A model generated the notes under the pieces. That model was not told the origin of the DNA. It saw only the letters and a list, made by a program, of their open reading frames with translations, and did no database searches. From Nocardia vaccinii NBRC 15922 (GTDB lineage: Bacteria > Actinomycetota > Actinomycetes > Mycobacteriales > Mycobacteriaceae), in the NCBI RefSeq assembly GCF_001613305.1, contig NZ_BDCC01000078.1, positions 1 through 59,263 of the forward strand: 59,263 bases of DNA, read 5' to 3'. Shown here piece after piece: positions 49,659 through 57,499 of the stretch (position 1 is the first letter of the stretch; each line of letters starts with the position of its first letter). The position numbers were made by a program, and so were the translations under genes.

Positions 49659-52600
49659 GTGATCGACACCCGTGTTTTCGACGCGGTGCTCTTCGACATG
49701 GACGGTGTCGTCACCGACAGCGCATCCATTCACCAGGCGGCCTGGAGGGAGCTGTTCGACACGTTTCTCGCCGACCGGCCGGCATCGCCGGGGCAGGATC
49801 GGTCGCCGTTCACCGATAGCGACTACGAGCGCTTCGTGGACGGCAAGCCGCGCTACGACGGGGTCACGGACTTTCTCGCGGCACGGGGGATGACCCTGCC
49901 GCGCGGCGAACCGTCGGACCCGCCGGACGCGTCGACCGTCTGCGGTCTCGGCAATCGGAAGGATCAGCTGTTCCTCGCGCGGGTCGCGAAAAACGGTGTG
50001 CCGGCGTTCGATTCCACTGTCGCGCTGGTTCGGAAGCTGCGTGCCACGGGGATGGCGACCGCGGTGTTCTCCGCCAGTCGCAACTGTGCCGAGGTACTGG
50101 CCGCCGCGGGGCTCGGCGAGCTGTTTCCCGTCCGGATCGATGGCGTGGTCGCCGACGAGCTCGGATTGCGTGGCAAACCGGATCCGGCGATGCTGCTCGA
50201 AGCAGCCGATCGGCTGCATGTGCGACCGGAGCGGACGGTGGTCGTCGAGGACGCCGAGGCGGGTGTTGCCGCGGGACGCCGCGGCGGATTCGGCCTGGTC
50301 ATCGGCGTGGACCGGATCGGACATGCCGAACGCTTGCGCGAATTCGGCGCCGAGGAGATCGTGACCGACCTGGCGGAGGTGCAACTGCGGAGCGGCTTTC
50401 CCCGGATGTCGGAAATCCCCGACGCACTGGAGTTCTGGCCGCGGATCGCGGATCGACTGCAGACCGGGAAACCTGCCGTATTGCTGGATTTCGACGGCAC
50501 CCTGTCCGATATCGTCGCCGATCCGGGGGCCGCGGCACTTCGCGAGGGTATGGCGCAGGAACTCGCGAAACTGGCCGAGCGTTGCCCGGTGGCCATCGTG
50601 AGCGGCCGGGATCTGGACGATCTTCGCGCGCGCGTCGGGATTCCCGGCATCTGGTACGCGGGATGCCATGGCTTCGAACTCATGTCGCCGCATGGGCGGC
50701 GGCATCGGCACGCGGCGGGTGCGGCCGCAGAAGCCGCCCTCGCCCGTGCCGTGAATCGGCTGGGCCTGGAATTGCGTGACGTTCCCGGCGTCGTCGTCGA
50801 CGACAAGCGCTTCGCCGTGGCCGTGCATCATCGCATGGTCGCCGAGCAGCAGGTCGCGGACGTGATCGCCGTCGTGCACAATATCGGCCACGAGGAGGGC
50901 CTGCGAGCGGCCGCCGGGCGCAAGGTCACCGAGCTGCGCCCGCCGGTGCGCTGGGACAAGGGGCGCGCGGTCGACTGGATTCTGGAACACCTTGCCGCAC
51001 CGGCCATTCCGATCTACGTCGGGGACGACCTGACCGACGAGGATGCCTTCGACGTGGTCGGCGCGGGTGGAATCACGGTATGCGTCCGCAACACCGAAGC
51101 GGGGGACCGGCGCACCGCGGCCCAATTCGGTGTCGAGTGTCCCGCCCGCGTCCGCGATCTGCTCGCCCGCCTCGCCGATCTGCTGACCGAGTCGAATACC
51201 TCCGCCGCACCGGAATCCTGGATCCTCGCCTTCGACAGCTACGACCCGTCCGCGGAGAAGTTGCGTGAGGCGCTGTGCGGCATCGGAAACGGCTACCTCG
51301 GGGTCCGGGGGGCCACGCCCGATTCCACGGCGGGCCCACACCACTATCCGGGCACCTACGCCGCCGGGATCTACGACCGCGTGTCCGACACGATCGCCGG
51401 CCAGGAGATCGAGAACGAGAGCCTGGTGAACCTGCCGAACTGGCTACCGCTCACCTGGCGTATCGACGGCGGCGACTGGTACGACCTCGATTCGGTCGAA
51501 TTACTCTCCTACCGAACCGAATTCGATCTGCGGTATGCCGCGCTGACCCGGAACGTCCGATTCCGCGACGGCGCCGGACGAATCACCTCGGTCTGCGAGC
51601 GCAGATTCGCGGCTATGGACGCACCGCACATCTGCGCTCTGCGGGTGCGGATCACCGCCGAGAACTGGAACGGAGTTCTGACGACCCGCTCCGGCATCGA
51701 TACGGCCGTGGAAAACGGATTGGTCGAACGGTATCGGAACCTGTCCGGGGTTCATCTCGGCGCCGCCGAGGTGTCCGGGCCCGCGCCCGATACCGTGCTG
51801 GCGACCGTGCGAACACGCCAGTCGGATATTCCGATCGCCATCGGGACACGGACCCGGTTGTGCACGGCTGACCCGAGCCGTTCGGTCGAGTGGCGTCCAT
51901 TCGCGGAGCCGGGACTCTTCGGAAACGATGCCGACGTCGAGATGAGCGTGGGGGAGTCGGTGACGGTGGACAAGGTCGCCGCCCTGTACACCGGCCGCGA
52001 TCACGCGATCTCGGCTCCGGCGGACCAGGTCCGGCGCGCCCTCGAGGCCGCCGGCGACTTCGACGCGCTGTTCGACCACCACGCGCTCGCGTGGGAACGG
52101 CTGTGGGAAAGACTGCGGATCGATCTGGACAGCAGCGCGACCGCGGCGCGGACCCTTCGGCTGCACCTCTTGCACCTGGTTCAGACGGTATCCCCGCACA
52201 CCGCGTTTCTCGACACCGGTGTCCCGGCGCGGGGGCTGATCGGCGAGGCGTATCGCGGTCACGTGTTCTGGGACGAGATGTTCGTGCTGCCGGTGTTGAA
52301 CCTCCGATTGCCGTCGTCGGCGAGATCGCTGCTCGAGTATCGTTATCACCGGTTGCCCGAGGCGCGCCGACTTGCCCGCGAAATAGGCTGTGCGGGTGCG
52401 CTTTTCCCGTGGCAGTCCGGCAGCGACGGCCGCGAGGAGAGCCAGCGCCTGCATCTGAATCCGCGATCGGGCCACTGGACCTCCGACCCGAGCCGGCGCG
52501 CGCACCACGCCGGAATCGCCGTGGCCTACAACGTGTGGCAGTACTACGAGCTCACCAGCGATCGGGAGTTCCTCGCCCGGATGGGCGCCGAACTACTGGT

Positions 52601-53648
52601 CGAGATCGCCCGATTCTGGGCCACCGCGGCGACCTACGATCGGCACGACGACCGGTACCACATCCGCGGTGTGATCGGCCCCGACGAATTCCATTCCGGC
52701 TACCCGGACGCGCCGGGAGCGGGAATCGACGACAACGCGTACACCAACGTCATGGCGGCATGGGTGATCCGCCGCGCCCACGACGCGCTGCGGCGCATTC
52801 CCGCGCGGACCCGGGCCGAACTCCTGCAGTCGCTGCGGATCCCGCCCGAGGAACCCGAGCAGTGGAATGTGGTGGCCGACCGGATGTACGTTCCGTTCCA
52901 CGAGGGCGTGATCAGCCAGTTCGCCGGGTACGACCGGCTCCTCGAACTCGATTGGGCCGCCTATCGTGAGCGGTACGGCGATATCGGCCGCCTGGACCGC
53001 ATCCTCGAGGCCGAGGGCGACGACGTGAACCGGTATCGTGCCGCGAAACAGGCCGACGTCCTCATGCTGTTCTACCTGCTCTCGGCCGACGAGCTGCGAG
53101 ATGTGCTGGGGCACATGGGATATCAGCTACCGCCCGAGGCGATTCCGCGCACGGTCGAATATTATCGCGCGCGCACCTCGCACGGGTCCACGCTCAGCGC
53201 CGTCGTATATTCCTGGGTCCTCGCCCGAGGCAACCGCGACCAGGCCATGACTTTCTTCGACAGGGTGCTCAATTCCGATGTGAACGATATCCAGGGCGGC
53301 ACCACGGCCGAAGGTATCCACCTGGCCGCCATGGCCGGAAGTATCGATCTGCTGCAACGCTGTTTCACCGGCCTGGAGATTCGGGGCGGTCGGCTGATCT
53401 TCAACCCGCGCTGGCCCCGCGAACTCGGGCAGCTGAACTTCCCGATGAGCTATCGCGGCCACCGGCTCACCGTGCGCATCGATACCGAGATTCTGGAGAT
53501 CGCGTCCGAACCCGGCCCGGCCGCGGCGCTGACCGTCGAATTCGGCGGTCAGCGCCATCGGCTCGCCGCGGGAGCGACGGTGCGATTGTCACTCGCCGAT
53601 CGAGGCGGCACATCGGAGGAGCTCGTGGCGCGCCCGACAGCGGTGTGA
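49659..53648 (+). CDS. otsB1: three-domain HAD phosphoglucomutase / trehalose-6-P phosphatase / GH65 phosphorylase
   Basis: A 1329-residue enzyme, the size and layout of M. tuberculosis Rv2006 (OtsB1, DosR regulon). Residues 1-240: HAD beta-phosphoglucomutase-like domain with 'AVLFDMDGVVTDS' (Dx-D pair). Residues about 260-510: trehalose-6-phosphate phosphatase domain with 'AVLLDFDGTLSDIVAD' and 'YVGDDLTDEDAFDVVGAGG'. Residues about 520-1329: GH65 phosphorylase domain with substrate motif 'RGHVFWDEMFVLPVLNL', general-acid Glu in 'GVIGPDEFHSGYPDA', and phosphate-site 'KQADVLM' and 'SHGSTLSAVVYSW'. All three active sites look intact. The start GTG 49659 gives the family length; GTG 49650 is an alternative closer to AGGA. 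It is divergent from M50-ftsH. Confidence 0.92.
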   Translation: MIDTRVFDAVLFDMDGVVTDSASIHQAAWRELFDTFLADRPASPGQDRSPFTDSDYERFVDGKPRYDGVTDFLAARGMTLPRGEPSDPPDASTVCGLGNRKDQLFLARVAKNGVPAFDSTVALVRKLRATGMATAVFSASRNCAEVLAAAGLGELFPVRIDGVVADELGLRGKPDPAMLLEAADRLHVRPERTVVVEDAEAGVAAGRRGGFGLVIGVDRIGHAERLREFGAEEIVTDLAEVQLRSGFPRMSEIPDALEFWPRIADRLQTGKPAVLLDFDGTLSDIVADPGAAALREGMAQELAKLAERCPVAIVSGRDLDDLRARVGIPGIWYAGCHGFELMSPHGRRHRHAAGAAAEAALARAVNRLGLELRDVPGVVVDDKRFAVAVHHRMVAEQQVADVIAVVHNIGHEEGLRAAAGRKVTELRPPVRWDKGRAVDWILEHLAAPAIPIYVGDDLTDEDAFDVVGAGGITVCVRNTEAGDRRTAAQFGVECPARVRDLLARLADLLTESNTSAAPESWILAFDSYDPSAEKLREALCGIGNGYLGVRGATPDSTAGPHHYPGTYAAGIYDRVSDTIAGQEIENESLVNLPNWLPLTWRIDGGDWYDLDSVELLSYRTEFDLRYAALTRNVRFRDGAGRITSVCERRFAAMDAPHICALRVRITAENWNGVLTTRSGIDTAVENGLVERYRNLSGVHLGAAEVSGPAPDTVLATVRTRQSDIPIAIGTRTRLCTADPSRSVEWRPFAEPGLFGNDADVEMSVGESVTVDKVAALYTGRDHAISAPADQVRRALEAAGDFDALFDHHALAWERLWERLRIDLDSSATAARTLRLHLLHLVQTVSPHTAFLDTGVPARGLIGEAYRGHVFWDEMFVLPVLNLRLPSSARSLLEYRYHRLPEARRLAREIGCAGALFPWQSGSDGREESQRLHLNPRSGHWTSDPSRRAHHAGIAVAYNVWQYYELTSDREFLARMGAELLVEIARFWATAATYDRHDDRYHIRGVIGPDEFHSGYPDAPGAGIDDNAYTNVMAAWVIRRAHDALRRIPARTRAELLQSLRIPPEEPEQWNVVADRMYVPFHEGVISQFAGYDRLLELDWAAYRERYGDIGRLDRILEAEGDDVNRYRAAKQADVLMLFYLLSADELRDVLGHMGYQLPPEAIPRTVEYYRARTSHGSTLSAVVYSWVLARGNRDQAMTFFDRVLNSDVNDIQGGTTAEGIHLAAMAGSIDLLQRCFTGLEIRGGRLIFNPRWPRELGQLNFPMSYRGHRLTVRIDTEILEIASEPGPAAALTVEFGGQRHRLAAGATVRLSLADRGGTSEELVARPTAV

Positions 53649-53696
53649 GCGCCCTGCGGCCGGGCGGCTGCGGCGATCACATGGTGGCCGGCACGC

Positions 53697-54200
53697 TCAC
53701 GCACCTTGCGGACGGCCGAGCTCCAGAACGACGCTGAGCACATCATCTTCGCGCCGTACGCCGATCGGCAGGTCGATATCCATCAACAGCTGCATCATCT
53801 TCGAATTCGTGGACAGGACCTCGGCGACGAACCGCTCGATACCGTGCCGACGAGCCTCCTGCGCCAAGCGGCCGAGCAATGCGGTGCCGATGCCGGCGTG
53901 CTGGTCCTCATGCGCCACGATCATCGCGACCTCGGCGTAGCGGGCGTCGTCGAGTACGACGTAGTTCGCCACACCGACCAGCCGGTGATCCAGGAACGCG
54001 CCCAGCGCACAGTGTTTCGGGTCGTCCGTGGCGATCTGCGTGGCGATGTGGTCCAGGTTCTTCGGGCGCGGCCCGAAGAACCGGTAGTAGCCATCGCGGT
54101 CGTCGAGCGCCGCGTGCAGATCGCGGACCGCCGCCATATCGCTGGGCTCGAGCCTGCGAAAGGCGAGCTCCGTCATCTGGGTGGTGGTTTTCGCGGTCAT
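53697..54200 (-). CDS. GNAT-family N-acetyltransferase
   Basis: A 167-residue GCN5-related acetyltransferase. 'ARYAEVAMIVAHEDQHAGIG' followed by 'TALLGRLAQEARRHGIERFV' is the acetyl-CoA-binding motif A region; the RxxGxG/A element appears as QHAGIG. The N-terminal 'LEPSDMAAVRDLHAALDDRD' and 'GYYRFFGPRP' match the acetyltransferase part of actinobacterial protein-acylating enzymes such as cAMP-regulated Pat, but no cNMP domain is present. Substrate unknown. Its ATG overlaps the stop of the upstream kinase gene (ATGA at 54197-54200), so translation is coupled. Confidence 0.87.
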   Translation of the reverse strand: MTAKTTTQMTELAFRRLEPSDMAAVRDLHAALDDRDGYYRFFGPRPKNLDHIATQIATDDPKHCALGAFLDHRLVGVANYVVLDDARYAEVAMIVAHEDQHAGIGTALLGRLAQEARRHGIERFVAEVLSTNSKMMQLLMDIDLPIGVRREDDVLSVVLELGRPQGA

Positions 54201-55663
54201 GACGTGAATTTCTCCTCCGCTCGTCGATAGATCCGCAGGGCCGCGGCCTCGGTGTGGTCCAGCGATGCGGTGGTGTCCAGGACGGCCGCGTCGGGCCAGG
54301 GCGCGTGTTCGTCGGCCATCGCCCCGGCGATCGCCGGGGTGGCCTCCGATTCGGACCCGGTGCGTGCGGAGATTCGCGCGTTTGCGATCGATTGCGGTGC
54401 GCTACAGCATATTTCGATGAGATCCGAAGCCGTGTCGGCCGCGACGCGGCCCGCGCGGCGGCGTTGTGCGGCATCGATCCAGCTGGCATCCAGAATGACC
54501 GAGCAGCCGGCCGCGAGCAGTGTCCGCGCCTCGGCGCGCATGACCGCGTAGACATGGTCACGCGCCGCGGGAGCGTAGGCGCCCCGGTTGAATTCTCCGC
54601 TGCCGCCCGCTATCGCGCCGCCGGTGCGGGCATCGGCCCGGACGCGGTCGCTGGATATCAGAGCCGCACCGGTCGCATCCGCCAGGCGTCGGGCGACCGT
54701 CGATTTTCCGGTGCCGGGCAGTCCGCCGACCAGTACGAGCCGCACCGCGCCGGCGGCCAGATGCCGCAGTGCGATATCCGTGTGCGCAACGGCCCTCGGG
54801 CCCGCATCGGCCGCGCCCTGACGCCGGCGCACGCACTCGACCTTCGCCCGCACGGTCGCGCGGTAGGCGATGTAGTGGTGGCGCAACGAGTCCGGCGCGG
54901 CGTCGTGCGTCAGCCGCAGATAGGCATCGACGAACTGCGCGGCCAGCGCGGGATGGCCGAGCCGCTCGAGATCCATTGCCAGAAAGCAGACGTCGTCGAG
55001 CCGGTCGACGTGGCGGAGTTCGTCGTCGAAGTCCAGGCAATCGATCACCCGCAAGCCGTCGCTTGTCACGAAGATGTCCTCGGCGCGCAGGTCGCCGTGA
55101 CCGTCGACGATGCGCCCGGCGGCTATTCGCTCGTCGAACAACGCCGCCCGGCCGTCGAGATAACGCATGGCCAAGTTGGCCAGATCCCGCACCGAGGCGG
55201 GATCCACAGCGGAACAGCGCAATCCGGACAACAGCGATCGCCAGCGATCGCGCACCGCGTCCACGGTCGCCGCACGGTCGATGACCGGACCCGCGGGAGC
55301 GCGATCGTGCCAGGCCGCCAGCTGCCGCACCAGGGCGGGCAGCGTCTCGCGACCGACGGCCGGGTCGTCCAGCCGAGCCGACAGCCGGGCGGCCTCGGGC
55401 AGGCGCCGCATCACCAGCATCGGCTCGCCCGGGCCACCGGTCGGGTCGCTCAGCCATGCGAGGCCGAGATAGACATCGGGTGCGAATCGGCGATTCAGTT
55501 CGAGTTCCCGGGCGCAGGCCGCCTCGCGCGCGGAGACGGTGGAGAAATCGAGGAAATCGGTCCGCACCGGCTTCTTGACCTTGTATGCCTGATCGCCGAA
55601 GAGCACCACCACCGCCGAATGGGTTTCGGCGAGCGCTGCGAAGGGGACGTTGGTTTCCATCAT
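54197..55663 (-). CDS. Rv2004c-like fusion of APH-type kinase and P-loop kinase
   Basis: A 488-residue protein matching M. tuberculosis Rv2004c (DosR regulon) in length and order. Residues about 1-310: aminoglycoside-phosphotransferase-like domain with 'DGHGDLRAEDIFVTSDGLRV' followed by 'IDCLDFDDELRHVD', the catalytic and metal Asp residues. Residues about 315-488: AAA/zeta-toxin-like P-loop kinase domain with Walker A 'LVLVGGLPGTGKSTVARRLA'. Substrates are unknown. The start at 55663 has GAGG six bases upstream; ATG 55660 is equally possible. A DosR-like box within an inverted repeat lies 35-70 bases upstream. It is the first gene of an operon with the GNAT gene. Confidence 0.9.
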   Translation of the reverse strand: MMETNVPFAALAETHSAVVVLFGDQAYKVKKPVRTDFLDFSTVSAREAACARELELNRRFAPDVYLGLAWLSDPTGGPGEPMLVMRRLPEAARLSARLDDPAVGRETLPALVRQLAAWHDRAPAGPVIDRAATVDAVRDRWRSLLSGLRCSAVDPASVRDLANLAMRYLDGRAALFDERIAAGRIVDGHGDLRAEDIFVTSDGLRVIDCLDFDDELRHVDRLDDVCFLAMDLERLGHPALAAQFVDAYLRLTHDAAPDSLRHHYIAYRATVRAKVECVRRRQGAADAGPRAVAHTDIALRHLAAGAVRLVLVGGLPGTGKSTVARRLADATGAALISSDRVRADARTGGAIAGGSGEFNRGAYAPAARDHVYAVMRAEARTLLAAGCSVILDASWIDAAQRRRAGRVAADTASDLIEICCSAPQSIANARISARTGSESEATPAIAGAMADEHAPWPDAAVLDTTASLDHTEAAALRIYRRAEEKFTS

Positions 55664-55692
55664 TACCAGCCTCGCCGATCGTCGCCGATTTC

Positions 55693-55731
55693 GTGATGGG
55701 CGAAAGTCACCGATGTGGTCTCGCCCATCAC
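55693..55731. promoter_or_regulatory. 11-bp perfect inverted repeat overlapping a DosR-like box
   Basis: GTGATGGGCGA (55693-55703) and TCGCCCATCAC (55721-55731) are perfect complements around a 17-base loop. The minus-strand sequence GTGACTTTCGCCCA (55697-55710) matches 11 of 14 positions of the DosR-like pattern. It lies between the divergent Rv2004c-like and SRPBCC genes. It may be an operator for a second regulator or a DosR site in a structured promoter. Confidence 0.6.
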
Positions 55732-55753
55732 GGCCGGGTTGCCTCGGTCGATC

Positions 55754-55778
55754 GTGTACGAGCGTCCCGCGCGGGTAT
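55754..55778 (+). promoter_or_regulatory. SigF-like promoter before the SRPBCC gene
   Basis: GTGT, a 15-base spacer, then GGGTAT at 55773-55778: one mismatch from the stress-sigma pattern GTTT-N15-GGGTAT. It lies 40 bases before the start codon, a sensible leader. Confidence 0.4.
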
Positions 55779-55818
55779 GGCGTCGTCGTTGCTCGACTAT
55801 CCGACAGGAGGATGCATC

Positions 55819-56280
55819 ATGACGACGGTTACCGAATCGGTCGACGTTCACGTGCCGGTGACGACCGCCTACAACCAGTGGACCCAGTTCGAATCGTTCC
55901 CCGAATTCATGCAGGGCGTGAACCGGGTCCAGCAGATCGACGACACCCATACCCACTGGACGGTCGAAGTCGCGGGTGTGACAAGGGAATTCGATGCCCG
56001 CATCACCGAACAGCATCCGGACGAACGTGTTTCGTGGGCCACCGAGGCCGGGCCGAAGCACGCGGGCGTCATCACCTTCCATCGGCTGGACGGCGAAACG
56101 ACGCGAGTGACGGCCCAAATGGATATCGACCCCGAGGGTTTCGTGGAGAATGTCGCCGACAAGCTCGGCGTCCTGGACCACAGGGTCAAGGGCGATCTGA
56201 AGCGGTTCCGCGAATTCATCGAATCGCGGCAGCGCGAGACCGGCGCATGGCGCGGCGAGGTGGGCCGCCCGCAGCCCTGA
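55819..56280 (+). CDS. SRPBCC (polyketide cyclase/dehydrase-type) protein
   Basis: A 153-residue START-like helix-grip protein: 'TTVTESVDVHVPVTTAYNQW', 'TQFESFPEFMQGVNRVQQID' and a long C-terminal helix 'VKGDLKRFREFIESR'. Such proteins hold hydrophobic ligands in a central cavity; in actinobacteria many stand-alone members are stress-induced and of unknown function. The start at 55819 has AGGAGG six bases upstream. It is divergent from the Rv2004c-like gene and marks the right end of the dormancy island. Confidence 0.87.
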   Translation: MTTVTESVDVHVPVTTAYNQWTQFESFPEFMQGVNRVQQIDDTHTHWTVEVAGVTREFDARITEQHPDERVSWATEAGPKHAGVITFHRLDGETTRVTAQMDIDPEGFVENVADKLGVLDHRVKGDLKRFREFIESRQRETGAWRGEVGRPQP

Positions 56281-56292
56281 CGCGAGGCGTCC

Positions 56293-56343
56293 ATGACCAC
56301 CGAACAGGTCGACGCGGTCGTCATCGGCGCCGGGCACCAGGAC
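56293..56343 (+). pseudogene. truncated FAD/NAD-dependent oxidoreductase start
   Basis: ATG 56293, after GAGG and a five-base gap, begins MTTEQVDAVVIGAGH, the typical start of an FAD/NAD(P)-binding oxidoreductase (Rossmann GxGxxG about to form). Homology ends after about 15 residues; what follows to 56458 has no recognisable fold in any frame. It is a remnant left by deletion between the SRPBCC and ligase genes. Confidence is limited by the shortness of the match. Confidence 0.45.
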
Positions 56344-56458
56344 TGCACTGGAGCCGGGCGCCGGTGGTCCACGGCCATCCGGCCGGGCCGAGCGACGAGG
56401 ACGCACCCGCGGTTCATCCGCGACCCGAGGCGCTCGCCCGGCCGATCCGCACGCGGAA

Positions 56459-57499
56459 TCAGGTCGTCTCCCGCACCACGTCCCGCGCGTTCTTATCGGT
56501 TCGCAACCCGATATAACGCGGATGCCGCAATTTGCCCTCGTTCGTCCATTCGGTGAAACCCAGCTGCACGACCATCTCGGGCCGAACCCATCGCGCGCCG
56601 GCCGGGCCGCGCAATCCCTTGGTGAACGGCGGATGGTCCTGTTCCATCGCGGACAATCGGTCGTGCAGGCCGCGCAGAGTTCTGGTGTCGAAGCCGGTCC
56701 CGACCTTGCCCGCGTAGACCAGATCGGGTCCGTCCTGATAACCCACCAGCAGTGCGCCCAGACCGACCCGGCTGCCCCGCGGAGCGGTATAACCACCGAC
56801 CACGAACTCCTGGTCTCGAACGCATTTGAATTTCAGCCAATCGCTCGTGCGGCGGCCCGCGTACGTCGAATTCGCCGATTTGGCGATCACGCCCTCGTCC
56901 CCGCGCGCACAGGCCGCCCGATAGGCGGCGTTGCCGTCCTCGACGCGATGCATGCTGTAACGCAGCGGATCGGCGAATTGAAATGCGTTGCGCAGCAGCC
57001 GTTTACGCCATACCAGTGGTAATGCGATGGTCGACTTCCCATCGAGATGCAGGAGATCGAACAGATAGTAGAACACCGCGACCCCCGAAGCGCGAGCCGC
57101 GCGCGGATCGGAGATGCCCAGGCGCCGCTGCAGACGGGAGAAACTCGTCCGGCGCCCGTCGAAGGCCACCACCTCGCCATCCACCACGAATCGTGTCGAT
57201 TCTTGTGCGGCGAGAGCGTCCACGATTTCCGGATACGTTCCATTCAGCGGCTGACGATTGCGCGACAACAATCGAATCTGCCCGCCGTCGCGGAATGCCA
57301 GACAGCGCATGCCGTCGAGTTTCCGTTCGAAGATCCAATCCGGATCGGAGAAAGGTTCCCCGGTCAACGTGGCCAGCGTCGGTGACCGCCAGGCGGGTAC
57401 CGATTCCTCGCGCATCAATTCCCGCAATTCGCTCGGCAATTCGCCGGCATCGACGCCTTCGGGTTGCCGGCCGGACCAGCGCCGGCGGCCTCTGCTCAC
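56459..57499 (-). CDS. stand-alone ATP-dependent DNA ligase (LigC/LigD-ligase type)
   Basis: A 346-residue ATP-dependent DNA ligase sealing nicks by adenylyl transfer. The nucleotidyltransferase domain has motif I 'FERKLDGMRC' with the AMP-accepting Lys, motif III-like 'FVVDGEVVAFDGR', motif IV 'DEGVIAKSANSTYAG' and motif V 'SDWLKFKC'. An OB-fold domain follows ('GYTAPRGSRVGLGALLVGYQ', ending 'LGFTEWTNEGKLRHPRYIGL'). This is the ligase module of LigD without polymerase or nuclease parts, as in LigC. The start GTG 57499 overlaps the TGA of the cyclopropane synthase gene (GTGA), so it is translationally coupled. A role in alternative end joining or repair is likely. Confidence 0.88.
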   Translation of the reverse strand: MSRGRRRWSGRQPEGVDAGELPSELRELMREESVPAWRSPTLATLTGEPFSDPDWIFERKLDGMRCLAFRDGGQIRLLSRNRQPLNGTYPEIVDALAAQESTRFVVDGEVVAFDGRRTSFSRLQRRLGISDPRAARASGVAVFYYLFDLLHLDGKSTIALPLVWRKRLLRNAFQFADPLRYSMHRVEDGNAAYRAACARGDEGVIAKSANSTYAGRRTSDWLKFKCVRDQEFVVGGYTAPRGSRVGLGALLVGYQDGPDLVYAGKVGTGFDTRTLRGLHDRLSAMEQDHPPFTKGLRGPAGARWVRPEMVVQLGFTEWTNEGKLRHPRYIGLRTDKNARDVVRETT

